64,000 bases of DNA from Dyella sedimenti. Its GTDB lineage: Bacteria > Pseudomonadota > Gammaproteobacteria > Xanthomonadales > Rhodanobacteraceae. Positions 44,977 through 54,345 of the stretch are shown one piece after another. The stretch's first letter is position 1. Each line of letters starts with the position of its first letter. The notes below the pieces were generated by a model that was not told the origin of the DNA, searched no databases, and saw only the letters and a list, made by a program, of their open reading frames with translations. A program made the position numbers and the translations under genes. The stretch is taken from contig NZ_JAKWJO010000002.1 in assembly GCF_022760995.1 (NCBI RefSeq), forward strand, positions 310,001 through 374,000, given 5' to 3'.

Positions 44977-47415
44977 TTATGGCTGCTTCGGCGGCTTCAC
45001 GTAGGTATTGAACAGCTCGTCGATGCGGCGGTACTCGTCGTACCACGAGTCCGGATGCACGAAGCCGTGGCGCTCCATCGGATACAGCGACATCCAGAAG
45101 TTGTTCTTGTGCAGCTCGATGAAGCGCTGGTACAGGCGGATGGTGTCACTGGTCAGCACGTTGTCGTCGATCAGGCCGTGCTCCATCAGCAAGGGGTCCT
45201 GCAGCTTGTCGGCGTACTGGATCGGCGAGCTGGTGGCGTACGCCTCCGGATCGAGCTGGGGATCGTTGAGGATGTTGGAGGTGTATTCGTGGTTGTAGCT
45301 GGTCCAGTCGCTGACCGGGCGCAGGGCGGCACCGGCGGCGAACTCGCCCGGCGCGCGCAGCAACCCGATCAGCGTCATGAAGCCGCCGTAGCTGCCGCCA
45401 TAGATACCCACGCGGCGCGGGTCGACGCCATGGTTCTTGACCAGCCATGCCTTGCCGTCGAGCAGGTCGTCCAGCTCCGGATGGCCCATCTGGCGGTAGA
45501 TCGCCGTACGCCACTCGCGGCCGTAGCCCTCCGAGGCGCGGTAGTCCATGTCGAGCACCACGTAGCCCTGCTGCACCAGCAGGTTGTGGAACATCTGCTC
45601 GCGGAAGTAGTTGGAGTAGGACAGCGTGACGTTCTGCAGGTAGCCGGCGCCGTGCACGAAGATCACCGCCGGGCGGGAATTGGCCGCCGCCGGATCCGCC
45701 GGGCCGTAGTACTTGGCCCAGATGGCGCCGGCGCCGTGCGAGGACGGCACGCTGACGATCTGCGGGGCGATCCACGCATGCGCGGTGTAGGCCGGCTTCA
45801 TGGTGTTGGTCAGCTCGCGCGGCGTGCCGCCGCCGGCGTCCTGCACCGCCAGCTGCGCCAGCACGTAGGGCGAGGAATGCAGCACGGCCAGCTGGCGGCC
45901 ATCGGGCGACAACTCGAACTCGTCCATGCCCTGGTACTGGGTGAGGCGGGTCAGCTCGCCGCCCGCGCTGGGCAGGCGGTATACGTCATAGCTGTACGGC
46001 GCTACCTGGTTGGTGCGCACGTAGAACCACTGACCGTCCGGGCTGAGCACCGGATGGCTGACCTCGAACTTGCCGCTGGTCAGCGCCCTGGCCTTGCCGT
46101 CCAGGGACTTGGCGTAGAGCTGCGAGTAGCCGGTCTCCTCGCTCAGGTACCACAGCGTACGGCCGTCCTTGAGCCAGCCGAAGTCGTTGAAGTTCCAGTT
46201 GATCCAGGCGTTGTCGGTGAGCCGGTGCTGCGGCACCAGGGCGTGCTTGCCGAAGTCGACGCTGGCGATCCAGCGGTCCTTGTTGTCGATGGCGCGCAGC
46301 TGGATGGCCAGGTTCTGGCCGTCCTCGCTCCACACGATGCCGCCGCCGCCACCGTCCTCGACATTGGCGACGATGCGCACCGGGCGCACGTCGGGCGCCT
46401 TCAGCGCCTTGGCCTCGTCGGCCTTGCCGTCCTTCTCCAGCGCGGCGATGGCCTTGGCGCGCAGGTCCTTGAGCGGATCGTCCTTGATGCCGGGCAGGCC
46501 ATCGGTCTTGAGCGGATAGAACTTGGCTGCCTTCAGGTCCACTAGCAGCAGCGACTGCGGCGCGGGATCGTTGCGGCCGACGTAGGTGCGCGTCTCCTGC
46601 CGCTCGGCGTAGCCGGTCTCGGTGACGTAGTGGGTGACTTCGGGCCGCTCGCCGCGCTTGGCACCCTTGGGCCTGGTCACCACCAGCATCCAGTGGCCGT
46701 CGGGCGACAGTTCGGTGTCGACCGGCTCGCCGCCCTCGCCCAGGTAGATCGGCTTGGGCGCGCGGCCGGCATCGGCGGCGCTCAAGGCGTCCTCGTCGGC
46801 GCGCTGGGCGTCGCGGTCGGCCTTGTTCTCGCGCAGCGACTTGAACAGCGCCAGTTGCTCGCGGCCCAGCGCATCGGGCTGCTTGGCCTGCGGGTCCTCG
46901 GCGAAGCGCAGCACGGCGGCCGGCGCGCTCACGCCGCTGGCGATGTCGTAGACGAACCAATCGTTGCCCTGGCGATACTGCAGGCTGCGCTCGTCGCTGG
47001 AGAAGCGCGGCGAGGACTCGGGCTCGGTGGTGCGGGTCACCTGCACGCGGTGGCCGCTGGCCAGGTCCGCCAGGAAGACGTCGCCGTGGCGCACGAAGGC
47101 GGCGTAGCGGTGGGCGCGGTCGAACACCGCCGGGCCGTCGGCCTGGGCCACGGCCGTCGGGTCCAGCAGCGTGCCCTGGCCGCTGGCCAGGTCCACGCGG
47201 TAGAGGTCGCGCACCTTGCTGCCGTCGCGCTTGAGCGAGTAGTACAGGCTGCGGCCGTCCACGCTCCAGTACGGCGATTCCACCGCGGCGCCGATCCAGT
47301 CGGGATTGGCCATGATGGTTTCCAGGTCCAGCTGGCCGCCGGCGGATGGTGGCGACAGGGCCGCGGCGGGCACGGCGACGAGGGCGGCAAGGCCGGCGAA
47401 CAGCAAACGGCGCAT
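44977..47415 (-). CDS. Secreted S9 family dipeptidyl peptidase IV-like protein
   Basis: An 812-residue serine peptidase with a signal peptide (MRRLLFAGLAALVAVPAAAL). Residues about 25-560 form the beta-propeller (repeats such as ESPYWSVDGRSLYYSL, SHPVLSPDGQWFYVRT and MDEFELSPDGRQLAVL). The catalytic alpha/beta hydrolase domain follows: GIYGGSYGGFMTL with the nucleophile Ser, HGLIDDNV with the Asp and MERHGFVHPDSW with the His. DPP IV relatives release dipeptides from N-termini, often after Pro or Ala. It fits with the other secreted peptidases of this window. Confidence 0.92.
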   Translation of the reverse strand: MRRLLFAGLAALVAVPAAALSPPSAGGQLDLETIMANPDWIGAAVESPYWSVDGRSLYYSLKRDGSKVRDLYRVDLASGQGTLLDPTAVAQADGPAVFDRAHRYAAFVRHGDVFLADLASGHRVQVTRTTEPESSPRFSSDERSLQYRQGNDWFVYDIASGVSAPAAVLRFAEDPQAKQPDALGREQLALFKSLRENKADRDAQRADEDALSAADAGRAPKPIYLGEGGEPVDTELSPDGHWMLVVTRPKGAKRGERPEVTHYVTETGYAERQETRTYVGRNDPAPQSLLLVDLKAAKFYPLKTDGLPGIKDDPLKDLRAKAIAALEKDGKADEAKALKAPDVRPVRIVANVEDGGGGGIVWSEDGQNLAIQLRAIDNKDRWIASVDFGKHALVPQHRLTDNAWINWNFNDFGWLKDGRTLWYLSEETGYSQLYAKSLDGKARALTSGKFEVSHPVLSPDGQWFYVRTNQVAPYSYDVYRLPSAGGELTRLTQYQGMDEFELSPDGRQLAVLHSSPYVLAQLAVQDAGGGTPRELTNTMKPAYTAHAWIAPQIVSVPSSHGAGAIWAKYYGPADPAAANSRPAVIFVHGAGYLQNVTLSYSNYFREQMFHNLLVQQGYVVLDMDYRASEGYGREWRTAIYRQMGHPELDDLLDGKAWLVKNHGVDPRRVGIYGGSYGGFMTLIGLLRAPGEFAAGAALRPVSDWTSYNHEYTSNILNDPQLDPEAYATSSPIQYADKLQDPLLMEHGLIDDNVLTSDTIRLYQRFIELHKNNFWMSLYPMERHGFVHPDSWYDEYRRIDELFNTYVKPPKQP

Positions 47416-47630
47416 GGGAGGCTCCACGGTGAAAACGCCGCAGCATAACGGTGGGCCGTCGGCCCGCAACCGCCGTTGGTCCCGGTTCAATTTAGCCGCC
47501 TAGGCAGCTAGTCTTGCCGGTTAGCCCGGCCTTTCCTTGTCGGCAAACCCGCGGGCCATGCGTTCTGTGGGATTCATTGACATGCGGACGCGGCATGTCC
47601 CTTCCGAACGTCACAGCGAAGCGAACGCCC

Positions 47631-48296
47631 ATGGCCCTGCCTACCGTCGAGACCGAAACCGCCCCCCATCCCACCCACAGCGTGATCTGGCTGCATGGCC
47701 TGGGCGCGGACGGCAACGACTTCGCCCCCATCGTGCCGGAACTGGTGGCGCCCTCGTGGCCCGCGCTGCGCTTCGTGTTCCCGCATGCGCCGATGCGGCC
47801 GGTGACCGTCAACGGCGGCATCCCGATGCGCGCGTGGTACGACATCGCCGGCGTGGACCTGATCTCGCGCCAGGACGAAAGCGGCATGCGCGCCTCCATC
47901 GCCAGCGTGGAGGCGCTGATCGCCCGCGAGAACGAACGCGGCGTGCCCACCGGGCGCATCCTGCTGGCGGGCTTCTCGCAAGGCGGCGCCATCGCCCTGT
48001 CGGCCGGCCTGCGCCATGCGCAGCGGCTGGCCGGCATCGTCGCGCTGTCCACCTACCTGCCGCTGCAGGACAGCCTCGCCGCCGAGCGCACGAGCGCCAA
48101 CGCGGATGTCCCGGTCTTCTGGGGCCACGGCACCGGCGACCCGATCGTGGCGCTCTCCCGCGGGGTCGCCTCGCGCGACCTGCTGCAGTCGCTGGGCTAC
48201 CACGTGGCCTGGCATACCTACCCGATGCCGCACTCGGTGTGCGCCGAGGAAGTGGCCGACCTGCGGGCCTGGATGACCGGACGCCTGTCGGCCTGA
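47631..48296 (+). CDS. Carboxylesterase/phospholipase family alpha/beta hydrolase
   Basis: A 221-residue cytosolic esterase of the EstB/acyl-protein-thioesterase-like family. WLHGLGADGNDFAPIVPEL near the N-terminus is the oxyanion block, LAGFSQGGAIAL contains the nucleophile Ser, GTGDPIV the Asp and MPHSVCAEE the His. It hydrolyses short-chain esters. An in-frame ATG at 47595 is an alternative start, but the family N-terminus begins near 47631. The 215-bp gap to the divergent S9 gene includes a near-palindrome around CCTAGG (47493-47510). Confidence 0.88.
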   Translation: MALPTVETETAPHPTHSVIWLHGLGADGNDFAPIVPELVAPSWPALRFVFPHAPMRPVTVNGGIPMRAWYDIAGVDLISRQDESGMRASIASVEALIARENERGVPTGRILLAGFSQGGAIALSAGLRHAQRLAGIVALSTYLPLQDSLAAERTSANADVPVFWGHGTGDPIVALSRGVASRDLLQSLGYHVAWHTYPMPHSVCAEEVADLRAWMTGRLSA

Positions 48297-48349
48297 GCGG
48301 CGGCGCCGGATCGCAGAAGCGCCCGCGCGCCTGCGGCATACTCCGCCGC

Positions 48350-49399
48350 ATGAGGGAGTCCGCCATCGAACCGCCCGCGCCCGGCCGCGCCGAGCGCCAG
48401 CCGCTGCCCGATTTCTGCAGCCTGCCGGTGATCTTCGCGCTGCTGGTGACGGCGGCGATCACCGTCACCGTGATGTGGCTGGCGCCGAACAACAGCCACG
48501 GCTGGCGCGGCTACAGCGTGGGCATGCTGTTCGCCTGCTGGCTGGCGCTGGTGACCGGCGTGGCGCTGTGCAAGCTGCGCCCCTGGCTGCAGCGCCTGCC
48601 CGGCCATGCGCCGTATGCCGCCGTGTGGCTGCTGATGGTGCTGATCGTGGCCGGCGGCAGCGCCCTGGTGCACTGGATGGACCAGGCCCTGCAGATGGGC
48701 CTGCTCAGCGATACCGCCGGCGACTTCGTGCGCAACGACACGGCGATCGCCGCGCTGCTCGGCGGCGCCATGCTGCGCTACTTCTACCTGCTGGCGCAGT
48801 GGCAGACCCGCCTGGCCGCGGTGACCCAGGCCCAGGTGGCGGCGTTGCAGGCGCGCATCCGCCCGCATTTCCTGTTCAACAGCATGAATACCGTGGCGGC
48901 GCTGGTACGGGTGGACCCGGCCGCTGCCGAGCGCACGGTGGAGGACCTGTCCGAGCTGTTCCGCGCCGCCCTCGGCGAGCATGGCGCGGGCGATGGCACG
49001 CTCGGCGAGGAACTGGCCCTGCTCGACCGCTACCTGGCCATCGAGCAGCTGCGCCTGGGCGAGCGCCTGCGCGTGCGGCGCGAGCTGGACGGTCTGCCGG
49101 CGGACTATCCGCTGCCGCGCCTGCTGCTGCAGCCACTGGTGGAGAACGCCGTGCGCCACGGCATCCAGCCGTTGCGCGATGGCGGCGAGGTGATCCTGCG
49201 CGGCCGCCGCGAGCATGGCGGCATCCTTGTCGAGATCGACAATCCCCTGGCCGGCGAGCCCGCGCCGGGCGGGCACGGCCATGGCCTGGACAACGTGCGC
49301 CGGCGCGTGGCCTATCGCTATGGACCGCGTGCGCGCGTGAAGGCCGGCCCCGAGGGCGGCCGCTTCGTGGTGCGCCTGCAACTTCCCGGGCAGCCCTGA
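48350..49399 (+). CDS. algZ: LytS/AlgZ-type sensor histidine kinase
   Basis: A 349-residue kinase with four hydrophobic segments in the first 150 residues and a His_kinase (PF06580) domain after. IRPHFLFNSMNTVAAL carries the phosphorylated His, and LLLQPLVENAVRHGIQPL with GHGLDNVRRR are the N- and G-box ATP-binding motifs. This small membrane-kinase form is typical of AlgZ/FimS. It is read just before the LytTR response regulator (1-bp gap), a clear two-component pair. The signal is unknown. Confidence 0.9.
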   Translation: MRESAIEPPAPGRAERQPLPDFCSLPVIFALLVTAAITVTVMWLAPNNSHGWRGYSVGMLFACWLALVTGVALCKLRPWLQRLPGHAPYAAVWLLMVLIVAGGSALVHWMDQALQMGLLSDTAGDFVRNDTAIAALLGGAMLRYFYLLAQWQTRLAAVTQAQVAALQARIRPHFLFNSMNTVAALVRVDPAAAERTVEDLSELFRAALGEHGAGDGTLGEELALLDRYLAIEQLRLGERLRVRRELDGLPADYPLPRLLLQPLVENAVRHGIQPLRDGGEVILRGRREHGGILVEIDNPLAGEPAPGGHGHGLDNVRRRVAYRYGPRARVKAGPEGGRFVVRLQLPGQP

Positions 49400-49400
49400 C

Positions 49401-50105
49401 ATGCGCGTACTGATCGTCGACGACGAACCCCTGGCCCGAGGCCGCCTGGCCGCCTTGCTGGGCGAATGCGACGACGTGGAGGTGGTCGGCAGCGTGGCCG
49501 ACGGCGAGGCCGCGCTCGGTACCCTGGACGAGCTGCGGCCCGACCTGCTGCTGCTGGACATCAACATGCCGGGCATCAGCGGCACCGCGCTGGCCCAGCG
49601 CCTGGCCGGCGGCAAGCGCCCGCTGGTGGTGTTCTGCACCGCCTACGAAAGCCACGCGCTACATGCCTTCGACCTCGGCGCCGTCGATTACCTGCTCAAG
49701 CCAGTGCGGCTGGAACGCCTGCAAGAAGCCGTGCAGCGCGCCCGCCAGCGCCTGCAGCAGGCGCCGCCGGAAACCGTCAGCTACCTGCATGGGCGGCTGC
49801 GCGGCGAGCAGGTACGCGTGGCGCTGGACGACGTGGCCTACCTGCTGGCCGAGGAAAAGTACGTCGTGGTGCACCACCGCGGCGGCCAGCTGCTGCTGGA
49901 GGAATCGCTGCGCCAATTGGAGGAGGCGCATCCATCCACCCTGATCCGCCTGCACCGCAACTGCCTGGTGCCGTCCAAGCGCCTGCTCGGCCTGAAGGCC
50001 CTGAGCGACGGCCGCGTGCTAGCGCGGCTGAGCGGCACCGACTTCACGCCCGAGGTGAGTCGCCGCAACCTGCCGGCGCTGCGCCGCCTGCTGCGGATGG
50101 GGTGA
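49401..50105 (+). CDS. algR: LytTR response regulator (AlgR-like)
   Basis: A 234-residue regulator. The receiver domain (1-120) has the acidic pocket in [11 protein letters not shown], the phospho-acceptor Asp54 in [10 protein letters not shown], and the switch Lys in [11 protein letters not shown]. The C-terminal 100 residues are a LytTR DNA-binding domain ([27 protein letters not shown]-like [14 protein letters not shown]). AlgR controls alginate, twitching and virulence genes in Pseudomonas; its targets here are unknown. The order algZ-algR-hemC is also found in pseudomonads. Confidence 0.92.
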   Translation: MRVLIVDDEPLARGRLAALLGECDDVEVVGSVADGEAALGTLDELRPDLLLLDINMPGISGTALAQRLAGGKRPLVVFCTAYESHALHAFDLGAVDYLLKPVRLERLQEAVQRARQRLQQAPPETVSYLHGRLRGEQVRVALDDVAYLLAEEKYVVVHHRGGQLLLEESLRQLEEAHPSTLIRLHRNCLVPSKRLLGLKALSDGRVLARLSGTDFTPEVSRRNLPALRRLLRMG

Positions 50106-50211
50106 CGCGCTGCCGGCCATGCCTGCGACAACGCGGCCAGTAGCCCTGCCGCCTGTGCATCCACGCCAATTACGCGACAATGGCGCCCCCGCGACACCCG
50201 CCGAGACATCC

Positions 50212-51144
50212 ATGACGCCATCCATCCTGCGCATCGCCACCCGCAAGAGTGCGCTCGCCCTCTGGCAGGCCGAACACGTCGCCGCCGAGTTGCGCGCCAC
50301 CCATCCGGGGCTGGCGGTGGAACTGGTGCCGATGTCCACCCGCGGCGACGAGATCCTGGACCAACCGCTCGCCACCCTCGGCGGCAAGGGGCTGTTCCTC
50401 AAGGAACTGGAAGTGGCCATGCTGGAGGGCCGCGCCGACCTCGCCGTGCATTCGCTCAAGGACGTGCCGGCGGAACTGGAGCCGGGCTTCGCCCTGCCGG
50501 CCATCCTGCCGCGCGCCGACGCGGCCGACGCCTTCGTCAGCAACGACTACGCCCACCTCGCCGCCCTGCCGCTGGGCGCCCGCGTGGGCACCTCCTCGCT
50601 GCGCCGCCAGGCCCAGCTGCGCGCGGTGCGCCCGGACCTGAGCCTGCTGGACCTGCGCGGCAACGTGGGCACCCGCCTGTCCAGGCTGGACGCGGGCCAC
50701 TATGACGCGATCCTGCTGGCCTGCGCGGGACTCGAGCGCCTGGGCCTGTCCGCCCGCATCCGTGGCCGGCTGGCGGCGCCGGACTGGCTGCCCGCCCCCG
50801 GCCAGGCCGCCATCGCCATCGAGGCGCGTGCCGACCAGCCGGCGGTGCTGGCCCTGCTGGCCGCGCTGGACGACATGCAGACCCGCCTGGCGGTCAGCGC
50901 CGAGCGCGCGATGAACCAGGCCCTGGGTGGTAGCTGTACGGTGCCGGTGGGCGCCTGGTGCACCGTCACCGAACGCGGCCTGCACCTGCGCGGCATGGTC
51001 GGCGATGCCGACAGCGGTCGGCTGCTGCTGGCCGAAGCCGGCGCCGACGGCGACCAGGCCGAGGCCCTGGGCCGCCGCGTGGCCCAGGCCTTGTTCGACC
51101 AAGGCGCCGGCGCCCTGCTGAACCCCCTGAAAGCCGCCCCGTAG
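50212..51144 (+). CDS. hemC: Porphobilinogen deaminase (hydroxymethylbilane synthase)
   Basis: A 310-residue enzyme that joins four porphobilinogens into hydroxymethylbilane in heme synthesis. [17 protein letters not shown] opens the protein, [11 protein letters not shown] and [11 protein letters not shown] are substrate-binding blocks, and C242 in GGSCTVPVG binds the dipyrromethane cofactor, at the same residue number as in E. coli. The start at 50212 gives the family N-terminus. It lies 106 bp after algR. Confidence 0.97.
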   Translation: MTPSILRIATRKSALALWQAEHVAAELRATHPGLAVELVPMSTRGDEILDQPLATLGGKGLFLKELEVAMLEGRADLAVHSLKDVPAELEPGFALPAILPRADAADAFVSNDYAHLAALPLGARVGTSSLRRQAQLRAVRPDLSLLDLRGNVGTRLSRLDAGHYDAILLACAGLERLGLSARIRGRLAAPDWLPAPGQAAIAIEARADQPAVLALLAALDDMQTRLAVSAERAMNQALGGSCTVPVGAWCTVTERGLHLRGMVGDADSGRLLLAEAGADGDQAEALGRRVAQALFDQGAGALLNPLKAAP

Positions 51145-51221
51145 GAGCGCACCCAGTGCGCGAAAAGCGACAGAGCGGGTAACGCCGCGGCGCCGCAGTC
51201 GCGCACTGGGTGCGCTCCTAC
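51141..51221. repeat. REP doublet after hemC
   Basis: Arms GTAGGAGCGCACCCAGTGCG and CGCACTGGGTGCGCTCCTAC enclose a loop of about 35 bases (GAAAAGCGACAGAGCGGG at its start). The left arm overlaps the hemC stop codon region. It lies between the convergent hemC and DUF481 genes. Confidence 0.85.
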
Positions 51222-51240
51222 AGGGGGGAGATACCCCGGT

Positions 51241-52047
51241 TCAGAAGTTGTAGACGAGGTTGGTGGTCAACAGCGTGTCGGTGCTCTGCGTGCCCGGCTG
51301 CACGTCGCTGTTGTAGCGCACCTGGTAACCCAGCTTGAGCGCCATCTTGCGGGTCATGCTGACCGATACGCCGATGTCGTTCTGGTAGTACTTGTTCTCC
51401 GAGCCCGCTTCCACCAGCAGGGTGTCTTCCAGCGCGGTGTTGTCGGTGAGGCGGTACTTGTAGTTGATCAGGCCGCGGCCGACCAGCTCGCTCTGCGTGT
51501 CCTGGCGCACCGGGGCATTCGCCCCCTCGACGGTGACGTCCGCCGGCCGGTAGCGCTTGTAACCGGGACCGGCTTCGAAGGACAGCTCGGTGCGGTCGGT
51601 CTTCAGCGCGATGTAGCCGTAGCCCACCGACACGATGCCCTGCCACAGGTTGGCGCCGAAATCATCGTGCTCGTAGCGGCCGGCGGTCACGATGTAGCTG
51701 CGCGGATCGAGCTTGTAGCCCACCGAGGCGCCGGTATCGTAGCGGTTGGCGGTGGTGGTCAGGCGGTCGACCGTGTTGCCCTGCTGGTCCTGCACCTCGA
51801 CCTCGCCCTTGGAGCGCAGGCCGTTGAGGAAGAAGTTGTTCTTCCACAGGTCGTTTTCCTGGCTGAGGCCCAGCTTGGCGTTGATGTTTTCCGAGCGGGA
51901 ATTGCCGTAGGAGGAGGCAAAGCCGAATTCGCCCGAGCCTGTCCAACCGCCATTGTCGGCCGCATTGGAAGCGGGTGCGTCGTCGGCCTGGGCGCCGAAG
52001 CTGGCCAGCGCCGCGAGCAGGACGCCCGCCATCAGGGTCTTCTTCAT
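51241..52047 (-). CDS. DUF481 outer membrane protein (YdiY-like)
   Basis: A 268-residue protein with a signal peptide (MKKTLMAGVLLAALASFGAQ, cut near ADD). Mature residues form a beta-barrel pattern: SGEFGFASSYGNSRSENINA, then alternating strands, ending in a terminal Phe (LLTTNLVYNF), the outer-membrane insertion signal. GWTGSGEFG is the DUF481 opening motif. E. coli YdiY is acid-inducible; a role here is not known. The ATG lies after an AAGGA site in a short AT-rich leader. Confidence 0.88.
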   Translation of the reverse strand: MKKTLMAGVLLAALASFGAQADDAPASNAADNGGWTGSGEFGFASSYGNSRSENINAKLGLSQENDLWKNNFFLNGLRSKGEVEVQDQQGNTVDRLTTTANRYDTGASVGYKLDPRSYIVTAGRYEHDDFGANLWQGIVSVGYGYIALKTDRTELSFEAGPGYKRYRPADVTVEGANAPVRQDTQSELVGRGLINYKYRLTDNTALEDTLLVEAGSENKYYQNDIGVSVSMTRKMALKLGYQVRYNSDVQPGTQSTDTLLTTNLVYNF

Positions 52048-52169
52048 GGGGGTTTGTTCCTTTTTCGTTAAACAACAGCAGTTCGCCACCATAGCGAGGC
52101 GGATTGAACTGCCTGTGAACAAGTCGGCCCTTTTGAGGCCGGCATGGCGTCGGATGGCCGATTCAGCGG

Positions 52170-53072
52170 CTATCGGCCGTCGGGGAGCGCCGCCAGGGCG
52201 CCATCATACAAACTCAGCTCGATGCCCATGCCCGCCAGGCCACTGGATGCGGCCAGAGCGGCGACCAGCAGCCGGGCGTCGCCGAAACTGGCCAGCAACA
52301 GGCAAGCGCACGGCACGGCATAGGCCAGCAGGGCGCCCAGATAGCGGCGCGGCTGCAATTCCACCCAGGCGCGGAGCCCGGGCAGGCGCCCCAGTACGGC
52401 CTGCCAGCGCAGGTTCTCGATCAGGCCGCGCAGCAGGGCCAGCAGCAGCAGGCCGATGATCCACGCCAACGGGTGCAGGCCGCCCTCGTCACCCGCCTGG
52501 CCAACCACGCACAGCCACAACCATAGTCCGCCGCCGTAGGTGGCCGACACTACCCGGCTGAGCGGCAGCTGCGTGACCAGCCGATGATCCAGGCCCGGGG
52601 CCTGCCGCCCGGCATCGCCATGCGCGGTGACGACGAGGGTGGCCAGGCAGCACAGGGCCAGCGCCACGCCGGCCAGGCGCGTGGCCCAGAACGAATTGTC
52701 GCCGCGGGCCAGGCCGGCCACGGCGAGCAGGGGCAGGCCCGTGGCCAGCGCGAGCAGGGCCTCGCGCGTGGGCCGCGTGCCCTTGCCGATGCGCCAGCCA
52801 TACCAGCCGGGCATCCATCCGGGATGCAGCCATGCCACCAGCAGCCCCGCGCCGGCCAGCACGGCGCCCACGGCGAGCGGCACCAGCGCATCGCCGCGGC
52901 CGGCCGGATAGACGCCCACCGCCAGCGTGAGCCCGAGCAGCAGGCCCAGGCCGAAGCCGCTGAAGGCGGCAACCCTCAGCAAGGTGGTGCCCCATCGGCT
53001 CGGATGGACTGCCGGCACATCGCCGTGGCCGTCGATGTCGGCGCGCGGAAGGTCGTCGCGGCTTGGCTTCAT
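52170..53072 (-). CDS. Polytopic membrane protein of unknown function
   Basis: A 300-residue protein with about eight hydrophobic segments after a charged N-terminus (MKPSRDDLPRADIDGHGDVP). Segments such as AFSGFGLGLLLGLTLAVGVY and AWIIGLLLLALLRGLIENLR are clearly membrane helices. The pattern vaguely recalls the DmsC-type anchor of molybdo-oxidoreductases, but no partner subunits are nearby and I do not assign it. Codon use is like the neighbours. Confidence 0.6.
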   Translation of the reverse strand: MKPSRDDLPRADIDGHGDVPAVHPSRWGTTLLRVAAFSGFGLGLLLGLTLAVGVYPAGRGDALVPLAVGAVLAGAGLLVAWLHPGWMPGWYGWRIGKGTRPTREALLALATGLPLLAVAGLARGDNSFWATRLAGVALALCCLATLVVTAHGDAGRQAPGLDHRLVTQLPLSRVVSATYGGGLWLWLCVVGQAGDEGGLHPLAWIIGLLLLALLRGLIENLRWQAVLGRLPGLRAWVELQPRRYLGALLAYAVPCACLLLASFGDARLLVAALAASSGLAGMGIELSLYDGALAALPDGR

Positions 53073-53214
53073 GAGGGTTCCGTCTTCGGTGCGTGAAGGC
53101 GGCATCAGCGGCGCATGACCACCGCGTGATGCGCATGCTTCCGACGCAGGTTGTACTTGCGGCTGCCGCCCACGGTGCGCATGCTACGCAGAGGCTGCCG
53201 TCGAAACTCATTTC

Positions 53215-54198
53215 ATGGATCGTTACGAGCGCATTCTGACCCTGCACCGATTGCTCAAGTCGGCGCATTATCCCGTGCCCCTGCCGCGTCTGATGGACGA
53301 GCTGGAGTGTTCGCGCGCCACGCTGTACCGCGACGTGGCGTTCCTGCGCGACGCGCTCGGCGCCCCCATCGAGAGCGCGGGCGGCGAACATGCCGCGTTC
53401 CGCTACGCGGTGGGCGAGGGCGAGCGCTTCGAGCTGCCCGGCCTGTGGCTCACCTCCGACGAACTCGCGGCGCTGCTCGCGCTCAACGAGCTGATCGGCC
53501 GCAGCGGACCGGGTGTACTTGCGGGTGCGCTGGCGCCGTTCAAGGCACGCATCGAACACCTGCTGTCCGACCAGGGCAGCGGCAAGGCGCTGCCGATCGA
53601 ACGCATCCGCGTGATCGCCTGGGGCGAGCGCAGGCTCGACCAGCAGGTGTTCCGCATCGTGGCCGGTGCGGTGCTGGAACGCAAGCAACTGCGCTTCCGC
53701 TACCGCGCGCGCACCACCAACGCCGACAGCCATCGCCGCGTGTCGCCGCAGCGGCTGACCCATTACCGCGACAACTGGTACCTGGACGTGTGGGACCACG
53801 ACCGCGAGGCGCTGCGCAGTTTCGCGGTGGACCGCATCGCCGAGCCGCAGACGCTGGAGGAGCCCGCGCGCGACGTGCCCGAGGCCGAGCTCAACGACGC
53901 GCTCGCCTCCAGCTACGGCATCTTCGCCGGCAAGCCCAAGGCGTGGGCCACCGTCCGCTTCTCGCAGCATGCCGCGCGCTGGGTGGCCGACGAGCACTGG
54001 CATTCCCAGCAGAAGGGCGAGTGGCTGCCCGACGGCCGCTACGAGTTGCAGGTGCCCTATTCCAACTCCAAGGAACTGCTGATGGACGTGCTCAAGTACG
54101 GTCCCGACGCGGAGGTGGTGGCACCGCTGTCGCTGCGCGAGGAAATGAAGATCCAGCTGCAGCTGGCGCTGGGCGGCTACCAGCAAGCGCCTCGCTGA
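53215..54198 (+). CDS. WYL domain transcriptional regulator (YafY-like)
   Basis: A 327-residue regulator. Residues 1-60 are a DeoR-type helix-turn-helix (LPRLMDELECSRATLYRDVA). The WYL domain spans about 145-215, with NWYLDVWDHDREALRSFAVD holding the W-Y-L motif and the following Arg-Ser-Phe segment. The C-terminal WCX extension is at about 240-325 (ELLMDVLKYGPDAEVVAP). Such proteins bind DNA and sense small ligands or nucleic acids; target unknown. Confidence 0.9.
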   Translation: MDRYERILTLHRLLKSAHYPVPLPRLMDELECSRATLYRDVAFLRDALGAPIESAGGEHAAFRYAVGEGERFELPGLWLTSDELAALLALNELIGRSGPGVLAGALAPFKARIEHLLSDQGSGKALPIERIRVIAWGERRLDQQVFRIVAGAVLERKQLRFRYRARTTNADSHRRVSPQRLTHYRDNWYLDVWDHDREALRSFAVDRIAEPQTLEEPARDVPEAELNDALASSYGIFAGKPKAWATVRFSQHAARWVADEHWHSQQKGEWLPDGRYELQVPYSNSKELLMDVLKYGPDAEVVAPLSLREEMKIQLQLALGGYQQAPR

Positions 54199-54345
54199 AA
54201 CGCCGGCACGGCCTGAAACATCGTCCCGGCACGCACCGGGAGAAGGGTCCATGCGCCGACGCGATGCCCGGGCAGGCCAACACTTGCCATCGCGCCGCGC
54301 CAGCGCAAGGCTAGCGCCATCGACCGCGGCCGAGCCCTACGCTCC

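Noticed and set aside
47537..49399. Apparent 620-residue fusion of an Arg-rich region with the histidine kinase
   Set aside because: The first 270 codons are an out-of-phase shadow of the carboxylesterase gene; the kinase begins at 48350.
52170..53072. DmsC-type anchor subunit
   Set aside because: Only a loose membrane-helix resemblance; no catalytic or iron-sulfur subunit nearby, so left as unknown membrane protein.
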